Positions 15,581-24,763 of a DNA stretch of 64,000 bases are shown piece by piece. The stretch lies in NCBI RefSeq assembly GCF_004216955.1, contig NZ_SGXL01000001.1:1421034-1485033 (forward strand), written 5' to 3'. Position numbers and translations under genes: made by a program. This DNA comes from Fictibacillus sp. BK138. GTDB lineage: Bacteria > Bacillota > Bacilli > Bacillales > Fictibacillaceae. Each line of letters begins with the position of its first letter. Positions within the stretch are counted from its first letter, which is position 1. Under the pieces are notes generated by a model that was not told where the DNA came from, did not search any database, and saw only the letters and a program-made list of their open reading frames with translations.

Positions 15581-16540
15581 ATGAAGAAAATGAAGTCTGT
15601 GTACCTATTAGCTGTAATGTCACTAATCTTAGTTTTCGCAGCAGCTTGTGGAAATAAGAGCGAAGATGGAGCAGCTGGCGGCGGAGATCTAAGCGGAAAA
15701 ATCAAAATTGATGGATCATCCACAGTATTCCCAATCATGGAAGCTGTTTCTGAAGAGTTTCAAGCTGCGAATCCTGATGTGAAAGCAACAGTTGGAGTTT
15801 CAGGTTCTGGTGGTGGTTTTGAAAAGTTTGTTCGTGGAGAACTTGATCTTTCAAACGCTTCTCGACCAATTAAGGAAGAAGAAAAAACAGCAGCGAAAGA
15901 AAAAGGAATTGAATTTACAGAATTTGAACTTGCAAAAGACGGTTTATCAGTTGTTGTTTCAAAGGAAAATGACTTTATTGACCACCTTACAGTAGACGAA
16001 CTTAAAAAGATTTTCCTTGAAAAAGATGCAGCAAAAACTTGGGCTGACGTTCGTGAAGGATGGCCGAAGGAAAAAATTGAAGTTTTTGCTCCTGGTACTG
16101 ATTCTGGAACATTTGACTATTTCGATGAAGTAATCCTTGAAGAACAACCTATGCGTCGTGATGCTCAGCTTTCTGAAGATGACAACGTTCTTGTGCAAGG
16201 TGTAACGGGTTCTAAAGATGCGATTGGATTCTTCGGTTATGCCTACTACCAGGCAAATAAAGATAAATTAAAAGCTGTTCCTATTGATGGCGGAAATGGT
16301 CCTGTTGAACCGAATCCAGAAACAATAGAATCCGGTGAATATGCTCCACTTTCACGTCCGCTATTCACATATGTGAACAACAAATCAGTGAAAGAGAACG
16401 AAGCGGTTTATGAGTACATGAAGTTTACTCTTGAAAATGCTGGTGAGCTTGCATCATCTGATACGATCGGATACGTGTCTCTTCCAAAGGAAAAATACGA
16501 AGAGCAAATGAAAAAGCTCGATGAACTTGCAGGTAAATAA
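15581..16540 (+). CDS. pstS: Phosphate-binding lipoprotein PstS
   Basis: 319 aa. A lipoprotein signal peptide ends in FAAAC with Cys23 as the lipidated residue. The mature protein has the phosphate-binding loops DGSSTVFPIM (residue 44 on), GVSGSGGGFEKF and APGTDSGTFDYF. It captures orthophosphate outside the cell and delivers it to PstCA. TTAGGGGG lies upstream of the ATG. A hairpin between pstS and pstC (16575-16600) probably gives more pstS than downstream message. Induction by PhoP is indicated by the boxes upstream. Confidence 0.96.
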   Translation: MKKMKSVYLLAVMSLILVFAAACGNKSEDGAAGGGDLSGKIKIDGSSTVFPIMEAVSEEFQAANPDVKATVGVSGSGGGFEKFVRGELDLSNASRPIKEEEKTAAKEKGIEFTEFELAKDGLSVVVSKENDFIDHLTVDELKKIFLEKDAAKTWADVREGWPKEKIEVFAPGTDSGTFDYFDEVILEEQPMRRDAQLSEDDNVLVQGVTGSKDAIGFFGYAYYQANKDKLKAVPIDGGNGPVEPNPETIESGEYAPLSRPLFTYVNNKSVKENEAVYEYMKFTLENAGELASSDTIGYVSLPKEKYEEQMKKLDELAGK

Positions 16541-16574
16541 ATTTCTTTATGGAATAACTTAACAAAATAATAAG

Positions 16575-16600
16575 GGTGAGGAGAATTACTGCTCCTCACC
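16575..16600 (+). terminator. Intercistronic hairpin between pstS and pstC
   Basis: GGTGAGGAG / CTCCTCACC, nine perfect pairs with an eight-base loop, followed by only three T. Likely a partial terminator or an mRNA-stabilising 3' end for pstS. Confidence 0.65.
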
Positions 16601-16642
16601 TTTCACCTGTTTAGTATTATCGAATTATAGGAGGGCTTGTTG

Positions 16643-17596
16643 GTGTCAAGAGATAAATCAAACCAAAAATCGATCCGCTCCATGATTCAGGAGAATAAAT
16701 CTTCAAGAAGTCAATCGGCGGTAATGGAAAAGGTAGTTCCAAAAATCTTTTTGATCTGTGCAATTATATCTATTTTTACTACATTAGGTATTGTCTTTAC
16801 TTTACTAACAGAAACTTTTACTTTTTTTAATAGAATCTCAATCGTTGAATTTTTTACAAATACAAGATGGTTTCCTTTTACTGCTGACAAAAATGCAGAC
16901 TATGGGATCCTAGCGCTGGTCATGGGTACTTTGACTATTACAGCCATTGCTATGGTTGTTGCAATCCCTGTAGGTCTTGCTGTAGCTATATATTTAAGTG
17001 AGTATGCATCAGCTAAAACGAGAAAGTTTATTAAACCTATTCTAGAAGTATTGGCTGGGATTCCTACAATCGTTTACGGATTCTTTGCGCTCACATTTGT
17101 AACACCGTTATTAGACAAGATCATCCCTGGAGGAATCTCCATTTTTAATGCATTAAGCCCAGGTATTGTTGTTGGAATTATGATTATACCTATGATTGCT
17201 TCGTTATCTGAGGACGCAATGAATGCTGTGCCAAATTCTATGAGAGAAGGTGCAATGGCATTAGGAGCAACCCGTTTTGAGGTTGCAATGAAAGTCGTTT
17301 TACCAGCCGCATTATCTGGTGTTATTGCTTCCTTTGTACTTGGTATTTCAAGAGCTATCGGTGAAACGATGATTGTTACTATTGCTGGTGGGTCAAGACC
17401 TACTGCAGATATCAATGTTACAGAATCTATTCAGACAATGACTGCCTATATAGTCCAAGTCAGCCAAGGAGATACTGGATATGGAACGACGATTTATTAC
17501 AGTATTTATGCGGTAGGGATGACATTGTTTGTTTTCACGTTAATAATGAATTTACTTGCTCAGTTTATTTCTCGCAAGTTTAGGGAGGAATATTAA
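16643..17596 (+). CDS. pstC: Phosphate ABC transporter permease PstC
   Basis: 317 aa, about six transmembrane helices with a long N-terminal cytoplasmic/periplasmic lead, and the ABC permease EAA-type loop SMREGAMALGATRFEVAMKVVLP (about residues 196-218). With PstA it forms the phosphate channel. The frame is open from TTG 16637, but GTG 16643 is eight bases from AGGAGGG and is preferred. The stop overlaps the pstA start (TAATG), implying translational coupling. Confidence 0.93.
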   Translation: MSRDKSNQKSIRSMIQENKSSRSQSAVMEKVVPKIFLICAIISIFTTLGIVFTLLTETFTFFNRISIVEFFTNTRWFPFTADKNADYGILALVMGTLTITAIAMVVAIPVGLAVAIYLSEYASAKTRKFIKPILEVLAGIPTIVYGFFALTFVTPLLDKIIPGGISIFNALSPGIVVGIMIIPMIASLSEDAMNAVPNSMREGAMALGATRFEVAMKVVLPAALSGVIASFVLGISRAIGETMIVTIAGGSRPTADINVTESIQTMTAYIVQVSQGDTGYGTTIYYSIYAVGMTLFVFTLIMNLLAQFISRKFREEY

Positions 17597-18474
17597 TGGC
17601 TTTGATTAATAAAGAGTTCGTTAAAAAGAGAATGGGAAGCAGAATTGCGGCGAACGGATTTGCTAAATTTCTTTTTATTCTTGCAACATGCTTCTCTTTA
17701 CTTGTATTAGGGGTATTGATTTATAGAATCCTATCGGATGGATTACCTTATTTAAGCTTGGATTTTATAACGAACTTTGCTTCTAGAATGCCGGTACGTG
17801 CAGGAATTTGGTCTGCTTTGTTAGGAACGATCTGGATTATGGCAGTAACTGCACCAGTATCATTTATCCTTGGCGTAGGCACAGCAATTTATTTAGAGGA
17901 ATATGCAAAGAAAAATGCTTTTACAAAATTTATTCAAATTAATATATCGAATTTAGCTGGTGTACCCTCCATTGTATTTGGATTACTTGGACTTACTATT
18001 TTTGTACGCTTGGCTGGGCTAGGATCAAGTGTACTAGCTGGCGGGTTAACCATGAGTCTATTAATACTTCCTGTTATTGTTGTAGCATCTCAAGAAGCCA
18101 TTCGAACGGTGCCAAGAGAAATAAGAGAAGCTTCATTCGGAATGGGTGCTACTAAGTGGCAAACGATTAGAAGAATTGTCTTTCCTGCTGCTCTTCCTGG
18201 AATCTTGACTGGTACCATTTTAGCTTTATCACGTGCAGTAGGGGAAACAGCACCATTATTAGTCCTTGGCGCTCTAGCTTATGTAGCGTTTGTACCAGAA
18301 AATCTGTTTTCACAGTTTACGGTTCTTCCAATACAGATTTACAACTGGACTAGCAGGCCGCAAGAAGATTTCCATATGCTGGCTGCAAGTGGGATTATTA
18401 TTCTAATGATTATTTTACTGATCATGAATTCAATCGCTGTTTATATCCGTAACAAGTTTCACAAGCGTTTTTAA
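17596..18474 (+). CDS. pstA: Phosphate ABC transporter permease PstA
   Basis: 292 aa, about six transmembrane helices and the conserved permease loop VPREIREASFGMGATKWQTI near residues 173-192. Partner of PstC in the membrane channel. ATG shares its A with the pstC stop codon. pstB follows 22 bases later. Confidence 0.94.
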   Translation: MALINKEFVKKRMGSRIAANGFAKFLFILATCFSLLVLGVLIYRILSDGLPYLSLDFITNFASRMPVRAGIWSALLGTIWIMAVTAPVSFILGVGTAIYLEEYAKKNAFTKFIQINISNLAGVPSIVFGLLGLTIFVRLAGLGSSVLAGGLTMSLLILPVIVVASQEAIRTVPREIREASFGMGATKWQTIRRIVFPAALPGILTGTILALSRAVGETAPLLVLGALAYVAFVPENLFSQFTVLPIQIYNWTSRPQEDFHMLAASGIIILMIILLIMNSIAVYIRNKFHKRF

Positions 18475-18496
18475 CTGAGAGAGGGAGGACAAAAAC

Positions 18497-19306
18497 ATGG
18501 ATATTACAATTAATAAGCAATTAGTTCAAAAAGTAGAAAAAGAGCAGGAATTTAATCCTGTTTTTAAAATAAATAATTTGAATTTATGGTATGGACAGGA
18601 TCATGCCCTAAAAGATATTAAATTTAATATACCTGAAAAGCAAGTTACAGCAATCATCGGACCGTCTGGCTGCGGAAAATCAACTTTTATTAAAACACTG
18701 AACAGAATGGTGGAAATGGTTCCGATCGTTCGTATGTCCGGGGAAATTGTTTACAGAGAAAAAAATATCTTTGATCCTAAATACGGTGTAGAAGAACTTC
18801 GTACACAAGTAGGTATGGTGTTTCAAAAGCCAAATCCATTCCCAAAATCGATCTATGACAATGTAGCTTACGGACCTCGAATCCATGGCATCAAAAATAA
18901 AAAAGTACTGGATGAAGTGGTTGAAAAAAGCTTAAGAGGCGCAGCGATCTGGGATGAAGTTAAAGATCGTCTGAATGAGAATGCTTATGGATTATCCGGC
19001 GGTCAGCAGCAGCGTCTATGTATTGCACGCTGTCTTGCTATTGAACCAGACGTAATCTTGATGGATGAACCAACATCTGCACTTGATCCCATTTCTACAT
19101 TAAAAGTTGAGGAACTTGTACAAGAGTTGAAAAAGGATTATAGCATTGTTATCGTTACACATAACATGCAGCAAGCAGCTCGTATTTCAGACCGTACAGC
19201 TTTCTTCCTAAATGGGGAAGTTGTAGAATACACAGATACCAGCACATTGTTCTCAAATCCAACTGATAAACGAACAGAAGATTATATTACAGGACGTTTT
19301 GGCTAA
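18497..19306 (+). CDS. pstB: Phosphate ABC transporter ATP-binding protein PstB
   Basis: 269 aa. Walker [10 protein letters not shown] at residues 55-63, signature [20 protein letters not shown] and Walker [14 protein letters not shown] are complete. It hydrolyses ATP to drive phosphate import through PstCA. Ribosome site GAGAGGGAGG. Only one pstB is present here, whereas B. subtilis has two consecutive copies (pstBA, pstBB). Confidence 0.96.
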   Translation: MDITINKQLVQKVEKEQEFNPVFKINNLNLWYGQDHALKDIKFNIPEKQVTAIIGPSGCGKSTFIKTLNRMVEMVPIVRMSGEIVYREKNIFDPKYGVEELRTQVGMVFQKPNPFPKSIYDNVAYGPRIHGIKNKKVLDEVVEKSLRGAAIWDEVKDRLNENAYGLSGGQQQRLCIARCLAIEPDVILMDEPTSALDPISTLKVEELVQELKKDYSIVIVTHNMQQAARISDRTAFFLNGEVVEYTDTSTLFSNPTDKRTEDYITGRFG

Positions 19307-19329
19307 TAAAAGGAATAGGAGTGGGATAA

Positions 19330-19989
19330 ATGGTTGTTCGTGAAAATTTTCAGCTTCAATTAGAAGAAATGAAACAAGCCGTTATTCAGATTTCAAAGCT
19401 AACTGAAGAAGCTTTGCTTGAATCGGTAGAAGCTTTAAAAAATCAAGATCTAGATAAAGCATTAGAAGTAATTGAAAATGATAACAGAATTAATGTCTTA
19501 GAAGATGAGATAAATGATTTGGCAATCCTTTTGATCGCAAAACAAGCTCCTGTAGCATCAGATTTAAGACGAATTATCGCAGCTATTAAGATTTCATCTG
19601 ATATTGAAAGAATGGCTGATTTTGCAGTAAATATTGCAAAATCTACGATTCGAATCGGTAAACAAGAGTTGATTAAACCTCTTGAAGAACTTCCAAAAAT
19701 GGCGCAACATGCGATTAAGATGCTGACTGTGGCTACTAAAGCTTACGTGGAAGAAGACGTTGCCCTTGCAAAAGAACTTGCAGATATGGATGATTTCGTT
19801 GATGAAACATACGGGAAAATTATTAAAGAGCTTCTAGAGTTAATGACCAAGAATCCTGATCACCTTTCGCAGATTAGCCAATTGTTGTTTGTATGCAGAT
19901 ACATCGAACGTACTGCGGATCATGCAACGAACATTGCTGAGAGTATTATTTTCTTAGTAAAAGGCAAGCGATACGGATTGAATGATTAA
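19330..19989 (+). CDS. phoU: Phosphate transport regulator PhoU
   Basis: 219 aa, all-helical protein with two PhoU repeats. Each carries the metal-binding pattern E(D)xxRMADxxxNIA: DIERMADFAVNIAKS around residue 96 and YIERTADHATNIAES around 196. It modulates the PstSCAB transporter and links it to the PhoR kinase in many bacteria. AATAGGAG precedes ATG 19330. Last gene of the pst operon. B. subtilis lacks phoU in its pst operon, so this is a difference from the model order. Confidence 0.94.
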   Translation: MVVRENFQLQLEEMKQAVIQISKLTEEALLESVEALKNQDLDKALEVIENDNRINVLEDEINDLAILLIAKQAPVASDLRRIIAAIKISSDIERMADFAVNIAKSTIRIGKQELIKPLEELPKMAQHAIKMLTVATKAYVEEDVALAKELADMDDFVDETYGKIIKELLELMTKNPDHLSQISQLLFVCRYIERTADHATNIAESIIFLVKGKRYGLND

Positions 19990-20024
19990 ACTAGGCTGTT
20001 TTTAAACGAGCTTCGTAGCTTATG

Positions 20025-20165
20025 GAAGTGGTGAAATTCCGTTGCAGGACTCGCTTTCCGCAGGGTGTGCGGTGAGCCCATTCGTCGCCTTGCGACATTG
20101 AACGGTCTCACCTGTCCCACTCATCCTGCTGGAGTCTCGCCCTTCCACTCCAATTCACTTTTCAA
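20025..20165 (+). repeat. Intergenic repeat, copy B
   Basis: Contains TTCCGTTGCAGGACTCGCTT-TCCGCAGGG, GCGGTGAGCC, TCACCTGTCCCACTC and CTGCTGGAGTCTCGCCCTTCC. These blocks also occur in copies near 6.85 kb and 37.85 kb. No gene is present; the segment sits between phoU and a convergent gene. Limits are approximate. Confidence 0.65.
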
Positions 20166-20214
20166 TGATAAAATCTCTCAGCAGCAATAATCTTTTTGAA
20201 AAGAACAGTAAACA

Positions 20215-20245
20215 AAGAGAGCAGGCGTGATACGCCTGCTCTTTC
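20215..20245. terminator. Bidirectional terminator
   Basis: AGAGCAGGCG-TGATA-CGCCTGCTCT flanked by A-rich and T-rich ends, serving the minus-strand gene ending at 20258 and possibly the pst operon. Confidence 0.8.
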
Positions 20246-20257
20246 TATGTAATAAAT

Positions 20258-20722
20258 TTATGAACTTGTAATCTCTTTAGCTAGTTCATCAAAGTTCATG
20301 TTGCTGTTCACCTGATGAGATTCAGCTCTCACGGCACCTTCTAAATTATTGGACCTTAGATACTTTAAGAATTCTTTACTGTCTTTAATGATGTTTCCTT
20401 TTTGCAGAAGGTCACAAACCTCGCCAGTACTCATACCTTGTGTGATCGTTAAAGTCATTTGATAGACTTTTTCTTCTTCCTTTTCTGGTTCAGTCTTGGC
20501 TTCTTCTTTTGCAGGAGCAGCGGCTGCACTCTCAGCTTCTGTTAAAGAAGTATATTCATCTTTTGAAATTGCCAACTCGCCTTTTTCAGAAAGATATTCT
20601 TCCACTGCAGTATCCGTCAGTTCAGTACGGTTTTCTGTATCCGCTGTGTAATATACACCAGCTAATATTCCAGTAGAAATTATAATACCAGCTGAAAATC
20701 CGCGAAGGTTTTTGCTCGTCAT
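20258..20722 (-). CDS. Membrane-anchored protein with YceG/MltG-like C-terminal segment
   Basis: 154 aa. An N-terminal hydrophobic anchor (about residues 8-25) is followed by an acidic, Ala/Glu-rich linker (about 55-85). The C-terminal module (88-154) has ITQGMSTGEVCDLLQKGNII and MNFDELAKEITS, which resemble the small repeats found in YceG/MltG endolytic transglycosylases. The catalytic part is absent, so enzymatic activity is not expected. Position after pst suggests equivalence to B. subtilis yqzC, but I am not certain of that. GAGGGG precedes the ATG; 20 bases separate it from the upstream co-directional gene. Confidence 0.65.
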   Translation of the reverse strand: MTSKNLRGFSAGIIISTGILAGVYYTADTENRTELTDTAVEEYLSEKGELAISKDEYTSLTEAESAAAAPAKEEAKTEPEKEEEKVYQMTLTITQGMSTGEVCDLLQKGNIIKDSKEFLKYLRSNNLEGAVRAESHQVNSNMNFDELAKEITSS

Positions 20723-20742
20723 ACTAATTTCCCCTCACAAAT

Positions 20743-20934
20743 TTAGTTCTTATCGTTTATCATCATTTCATCTTCAAGAACTTTTAACTTCTTTTTAATT
20801 TGATAAATTTCTTTCATTAATTGGATCGTAAAATTTTCAAGCTGTGTTTCAACTGAGTTTTCACGATTTTTTCGAAAGGAAAGAATCAAAAGAATAATAC
20901 CAACTAGCAATAATCCGAAAATTGCAAACTCCAT
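20743..20934 (-). CDS. Small membrane protein with coiled-coil tail (YqzD position)
   Basis: 63 aa. One transmembrane helix (residues 3-20) is followed by a charged helical tail (QLENFTIQLMKEIYQIKKKL, heptad-like) likely to form a coiled coil in the cytoplasm. TAGGGAGGA lies just before the ATG. Probably cotranscribed with the downstream 154-aa gene. Its place matches B. subtilis yqzD, though sequence identity cannot be judged from memory. Function unknown. Confidence 0.65.
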   Translation of the reverse strand: MEFAIFGLLLVGIILLILSFRKNRENSVETQLENFTIQLMKEIYQIKKKLKVLEDEMMINDKN

Positions 20935-21299
20935 AATATCCTCCCTATTAGTAAAGCTATACCCTTTACTTTTATAACATAGTATCTATTTGCGGTATAG
21001 GTTTTTTCACAAAAGTTTACACAAAATACAACATTTCGACTATTTTCATGACATTCCACAAAAATAAATTCCATAAATTAGAATAAAAGGGTTCTTTTTG
21101 TGTGATTTTGTCTTAATTTCAGAATAATCTGATGAAGCAACCGGTTACAAAAACTTTACATAAACTGTAATCCCATGCAGGATAAAGAACCGTCAATTTT
21201 CGACTTTTTTGACACATTGTACATAAAAATATCTAGTGATACGATTGTTTAAAATCTATGAATAAGTATAAGTTTACTAGAATAATTGATTAAGATGAG
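20935..21299. promoter_or_regulatory. 365-bp divergent promoter region of the alpha-glucan operon
   Basis: No gene here. TTGACA lies at 21209-21214 with a poor TATCTA (21230) downstream, a possible promoter for the glucan operon. GTTACA (21144) and TTTACA (21155), 11 bp apart, resemble two PhoP boxes, and TTTACA also occurs at 21016. The region is AT-rich and has no clear hairpin. Confidence 0.4.
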
Positions 21300-21950
21300 G
21301 TGATGAACTTGATCGAAGATATTGTGAAATTAAAGGAAAGAGGACTTACGCTGCAAGAAATTGCTGAAAAAATGAATATGTCTTTAGGCAAGGTTCAATA
21401 CCGCTGGAATAAGTACCGGCAGCAGCAAATTGAACCACAAGAGGTTCCTGCTTCTTCAAAAGGAACGGAAAAAGAAAAATGGTCAATGCCGTTTGAGTAT
21501 ACGGAAGCAAATGCATGCCTCATGCCTCGTACTCCTGAGAGTTTATATGTATATTGGAGTTTTTCAGAATCAATCAAGAATATGGCTGAACACCACTTCC
21601 GTACAAAGTGGGAGGAGCTTCCGAGTGTTCTGAAAATATACGATGTTACGGATATTCTATTTTATGGGCATAACGCACATAGAACATTTGAGATCGATCT
21701 TCCTCCCATGACAAACAACTGGTTCTTGCACTCGTTAGAGCCTGACCGCACATACATTGCAGATATTGGTACTCGCACATTTGACGGCAGCTTTTTTACA
21801 TTGTTGCGTTCAAATCCAGCTGAAACTGGTGCAGCCGAAGTGAACAGTTCTTACGATGAAAAGATAGACCGATGGAAACAGCAGAACATAACGCAGCCAG
21901 AATGGCTTGAGAATTTTTCTACTTATTCATACTATCAAAAAATCAGATAG
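21300..21950 (+). CDS. DUF4912 protein with N-terminal helix-turn-helix
   Basis: 216 aa. Residues 5-40 (IVKLKERGLTLQEIAEKMNM then SLGKVQYRWNKY) have the spacing of a helix-turn-helix of the sigma/resolvase kind. Residues about 55-175 contain PRTPESLYVYWSFSE and LKIYDVTDI, typical of DUF4912. It heads the alpha-glucan operon; the next start is 12 bases after its stop. It may regulate the operon or bind its product, but neither is shown. Start choice is open: GTG 21300, ATG 21303 or TTG 21309 all lie near GATGAGGTG; TTG 21309 has the best spacing. Confidence 0.75.
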   Translation: MMNLIEDIVKLKERGLTLQEIAEKMNMSLGKVQYRWNKYRQQQIEPQEVPASSKGTEKEKWSMPFEYTEANACLMPRTPESLYVYWSFSESIKNMAEHHFRTKWEELPSVLKIYDVTDILFYGHNAHRTFEIDLPPMTNNWFLHSLEPDRTYIADIGTRTFDGSFFTLLRSNPAETGAAEVNSSYDEKIDRWKQQNITQPEWLENFSTYSYYQKIR

Positions 21951-21961
21951 GAGAGTATACA

Positions 21962-24763
21962 ATGTCTAACGGGTATTTCGCATTGATTTTGCACGCTCAC
22001 CTTCCCTATGTGAGGCATAATGAAGCAAATAGATTAGAGGAAAGATGGGTATTTGAGGCACTTTCTGAGTCTTATATCCCGTTAATATGGGTTCTCGAAG
22101 AACAGCCTGAATCTTTATCTTGGACCTTATCATTTTCCCCCCCATTACTCGAACTTTTGAATGATCCAGTTATTCAGAAACGCTATTTAGAGCATCTCGA
22201 TTCTACTTTAAAACTCATCAAAAAAGAAAAAAGCTTCTCAAAAAACAAACAAGAAAAAGAAATTATAAGCTTTTACGAAAAACGCTATAAAAAGGTTATG
22301 GATACTTATCAAAATCATGACTGCCAGATTATCCAAGCATTTAAATCCTTTATGGATGAAGGGAAAATCACATGTATTACATCCGCTGCAACTCATGCTT
22401 TTTTACCGTATGTTCAAACTGAACAAGGAGTAAAAGCGCAGATTCTTGCTGGTATAAATACGTATGAGAAATATTTCGGAAGTAAACCAACAGGATTTTG
22501 GCTTCCAGAATGTGCTTATTCTCCAGGTGTGGATAAAATATTAGCTGATGCTGGTATTCGTTACACGTTTGTTGATGAACAAACACTTCTTAAGAGCAAA
22601 CCTGTTCCAAGTAAAGGAATAGGAGCACCTGTATATTCCCCTCATGGGGTAGCGTTATTCCCTAGAAATCAGTTTATTTCTGAGACTATTTGGAATTCTT
22701 CTATTGGATACCCAGGTGATTTTGATTACAGGGAGTTTTATCGCGACGTAGCTTATGAACGTGACTTTGATTATATAAAAGGGTTTATTCATCCAGACGG
22801 TATCAGAGTAGATACTTCGCTGAAATATTGGCGAATTACAGGTGATACCGAAAATAAAGACTGGTATAACAGAACGTATGCTGAAGAAAAAGTAAAACAG
22901 CACTCCAATGATTTTAACATCCGCATCAAAGACTACTTACATAACAACAAACAATCTTTTCCTCCTCAACTTATTACGGCGCCTTTTGACGCAGAACTTT
23001 TTGGACACTGGTGGTTTGAAGGACCCGAGTTTTTACTGCAATCCATGAAAGTTTCGAATGAAAGAAGCATCAGCTGGATCACACCACAAGAATTTTTACA
23101 CAGACATTATCAAGACCTTGACACCGTCAGACCTAGCTTTTCAACATGGGGAAGGAATGGGACTGGAGAAGTTTGGCTGAACAATGAAAATGCATGGATG
23201 TATCGACATCTCCATTATTGTGAGAAGAAATTAGTTGAACTAGCTGCTAAGCTTTCAACAGAAAAAGTGAATATTGTAATCGAACGTTATGCTAACCAAA
23301 TGGTAAGAGAATGGATGCTTGCGGCAAGTTCTGATTGGGCTTTTATCATTGAAGGAAATAGCGCTGCACAATATGCAAAAGATAGATTTCAAGAACACAT
23401 TGAAAGGTTTCATACATTATATGAAGCTATTCAGAATGAAAGCTATAACGTTAAAGAAATCTCAGAATATGAAAATGAATATCCATTTATCATGATAAGT
23501 TTATGGCATTACTTTAAAAATCAGCATGATTTATATGTGAATATGCAGTATGCAGAGGAAGACCGTAAAGGCAAAAAAATACTCATGCTCTCTTGGGAAT
23601 TTCCGCCGATGGTAGTTGGCGGGTTGTCGAGACATGTATTTGATTTATCAAGAAAACTAACTGACTTGGGGCATGAAGTGTATGTGCTCACTTCGTCAGT
23701 AGACGGCTATCCAGAATACGAAATTAATAATGGCGTTCATGTATACAGGATTAAAGGGAAACAGCCATCTTTTGAATCTTTCTTTCATTGGACGGGTAGC
23801 TTGAATCTAGCAATGGCCGATTATGCTATTGAACTATCCAAGAAAATTAAGTTTGACTGTATTCATGCTCATGATTGGCTCGTATCTGTTGCTGCGTTAG
23901 CGGTAAAAAGAGATTTAGAACTTCCGTTAATTACGACAATACATGCTACAGAACATGGAAGAAACAATGGGATCACTTCACCTCTTCAATATGAGATTAA
24001 TCAAAAAGAGTGGGAGCTGATGGATGGTTCTGATAGCCTCATTGTCTGCAGTACTTACATGAAAAAAGAACTTACGGATGTTTTTCAAATACCTGAGGAT
24101 AAAATTGCAATTCTGCCTAATGGAATAGATCCGCAGCAGATTATAGCTGAATCATCGAATGATGAACTTAATGGTGATAATCGATCTGATAATGAACTAT
24201 TGCTATTTTCAGTAGGAAGGCTCGTAAAAGAAAAAGGCTTTCAAACGATTGTTGAAGCTGCAGATATTTTAAGAAACAAAGGACTTCAAGTGAAATTTGT
24301 GATTGCCGGTAAGGGACCTCTATTTGATGAACTAAATGAAATGGTGAGAAAAAAACATTTAGAAAATCATGTTCATTTGGCCGGTTTTGTCAGTGATGAG
24401 GAGAGAAATACGTGGTTTGCAAAAGCGGACGCAGCACTTTTTCCAAGTCATTATGAACCTTTTGGCATCGTTGCACTTGAGGGGATGGCTGCTGGAAAAT
24501 TAACGATTGTCTCTGACACCGGAGGATTAAAAGAAATTATAGAGCACGAGGAAACCGGCCTGAAAATCTATCCGAATGACCCTCACAGCATTGTATGGGC
24601 AGTAGAATATATGATTGCTAATCGTGAACATTGCAAAGAAATGACTAGAAAAGGTGAAGAAACAGCTAGAACCGTTTTCAGCTGGGATTCGATTGCAGAA
24701 AAAACTGCTGACTTATATAACAAAGTTCAAAATAATACAGCAAAAGTAGGAGGAATGGTGTAA
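21962..24763 (+). CDS. GH57 (DUF1957) alpha-glucan branching enzyme fused to GT4 glycosyltransferase
   Basis: 933 aa, two enzymes in one chain. Residues 1-530 are a GH57/DUF1957 domain: HAHLPYVRH at the N-terminus, catalytic nucleophile Glu183 in FWLPECAYSPG and acid/base Asp343 in APFDAELFGHWWFEG. From about residue 538 a GT4 glycosyltransferase begins (KKILMLSWEFPPMVVGGLSR), with the sugar-nucleotide site HYEPFGIVALEGMAAGK near 840. This would combine alpha-1,6 branching with chain elongation, replacing separate GlgB and GlgA. Activity and donor sugar are inferred from families only. GGAGAG precedes the ATG; its stop overlaps the next start (TAATG). Confidence 0.88.
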   Translation: MSNGYFALILHAHLPYVRHNEANRLEERWVFEALSESYIPLIWVLEEQPESLSWTLSFSPPLLELLNDPVIQKRYLEHLDSTLKLIKKEKSFSKNKQEKEIISFYEKRYKKVMDTYQNHDCQIIQAFKSFMDEGKITCITSAATHAFLPYVQTEQGVKAQILAGINTYEKYFGSKPTGFWLPECAYSPGVDKILADAGIRYTFVDEQTLLKSKPVPSKGIGAPVYSPHGVALFPRNQFISETIWNSSIGYPGDFDYREFYRDVAYERDFDYIKGFIHPDGIRVDTSLKYWRITGDTENKDWYNRTYAEEKVKQHSNDFNIRIKDYLHNNKQSFPPQLITAPFDAELFGHWWFEGPEFLLQSMKVSNERSISWITPQEFLHRHYQDLDTVRPSFSTWGRNGTGEVWLNNENAWMYRHLHYCEKKLVELAAKLSTEKVNIVIERYANQMVREWMLAASSDWAFIIEGNSAAQYAKDRFQEHIERFHTLYEAIQNESYNVKEISEYENEYPFIMISLWHYFKNQHDLYVNMQYAEEDRKGKKILMLSWEFPPMVVGGLSRHVFDLSRKLTDLGHEVYVLTSSVDGYPEYEINNGVHVYRIKGKQPSFESFFHWTGSLNLAMADYAIELSKKIKFDCIHAHDWLVSVAALAVKRDLELPLITTIHATEHGRNNGITSPLQYEINQKEWELMDGSDSLIVCSTYMKKELTDVFQIPEDKIAILPNGIDPQQIIAESSNDELNGDNRSDNELLLFSVGRLVKEKGFQTIVEAADILRNKGLQVKFVIAGKGPLFDELNEMVRKKHLENHVHLAGFVSDEERNTWFAKADAALFPSHYEPFGIVALEGMAAGKLTIVSDTGGLKEIIEHEETGLKIYPNDPHSIVWAVEYMIANREHCKEMTRKGEETARTVFSWDSIAEKTADLYNKVQNNTAKVGGMV

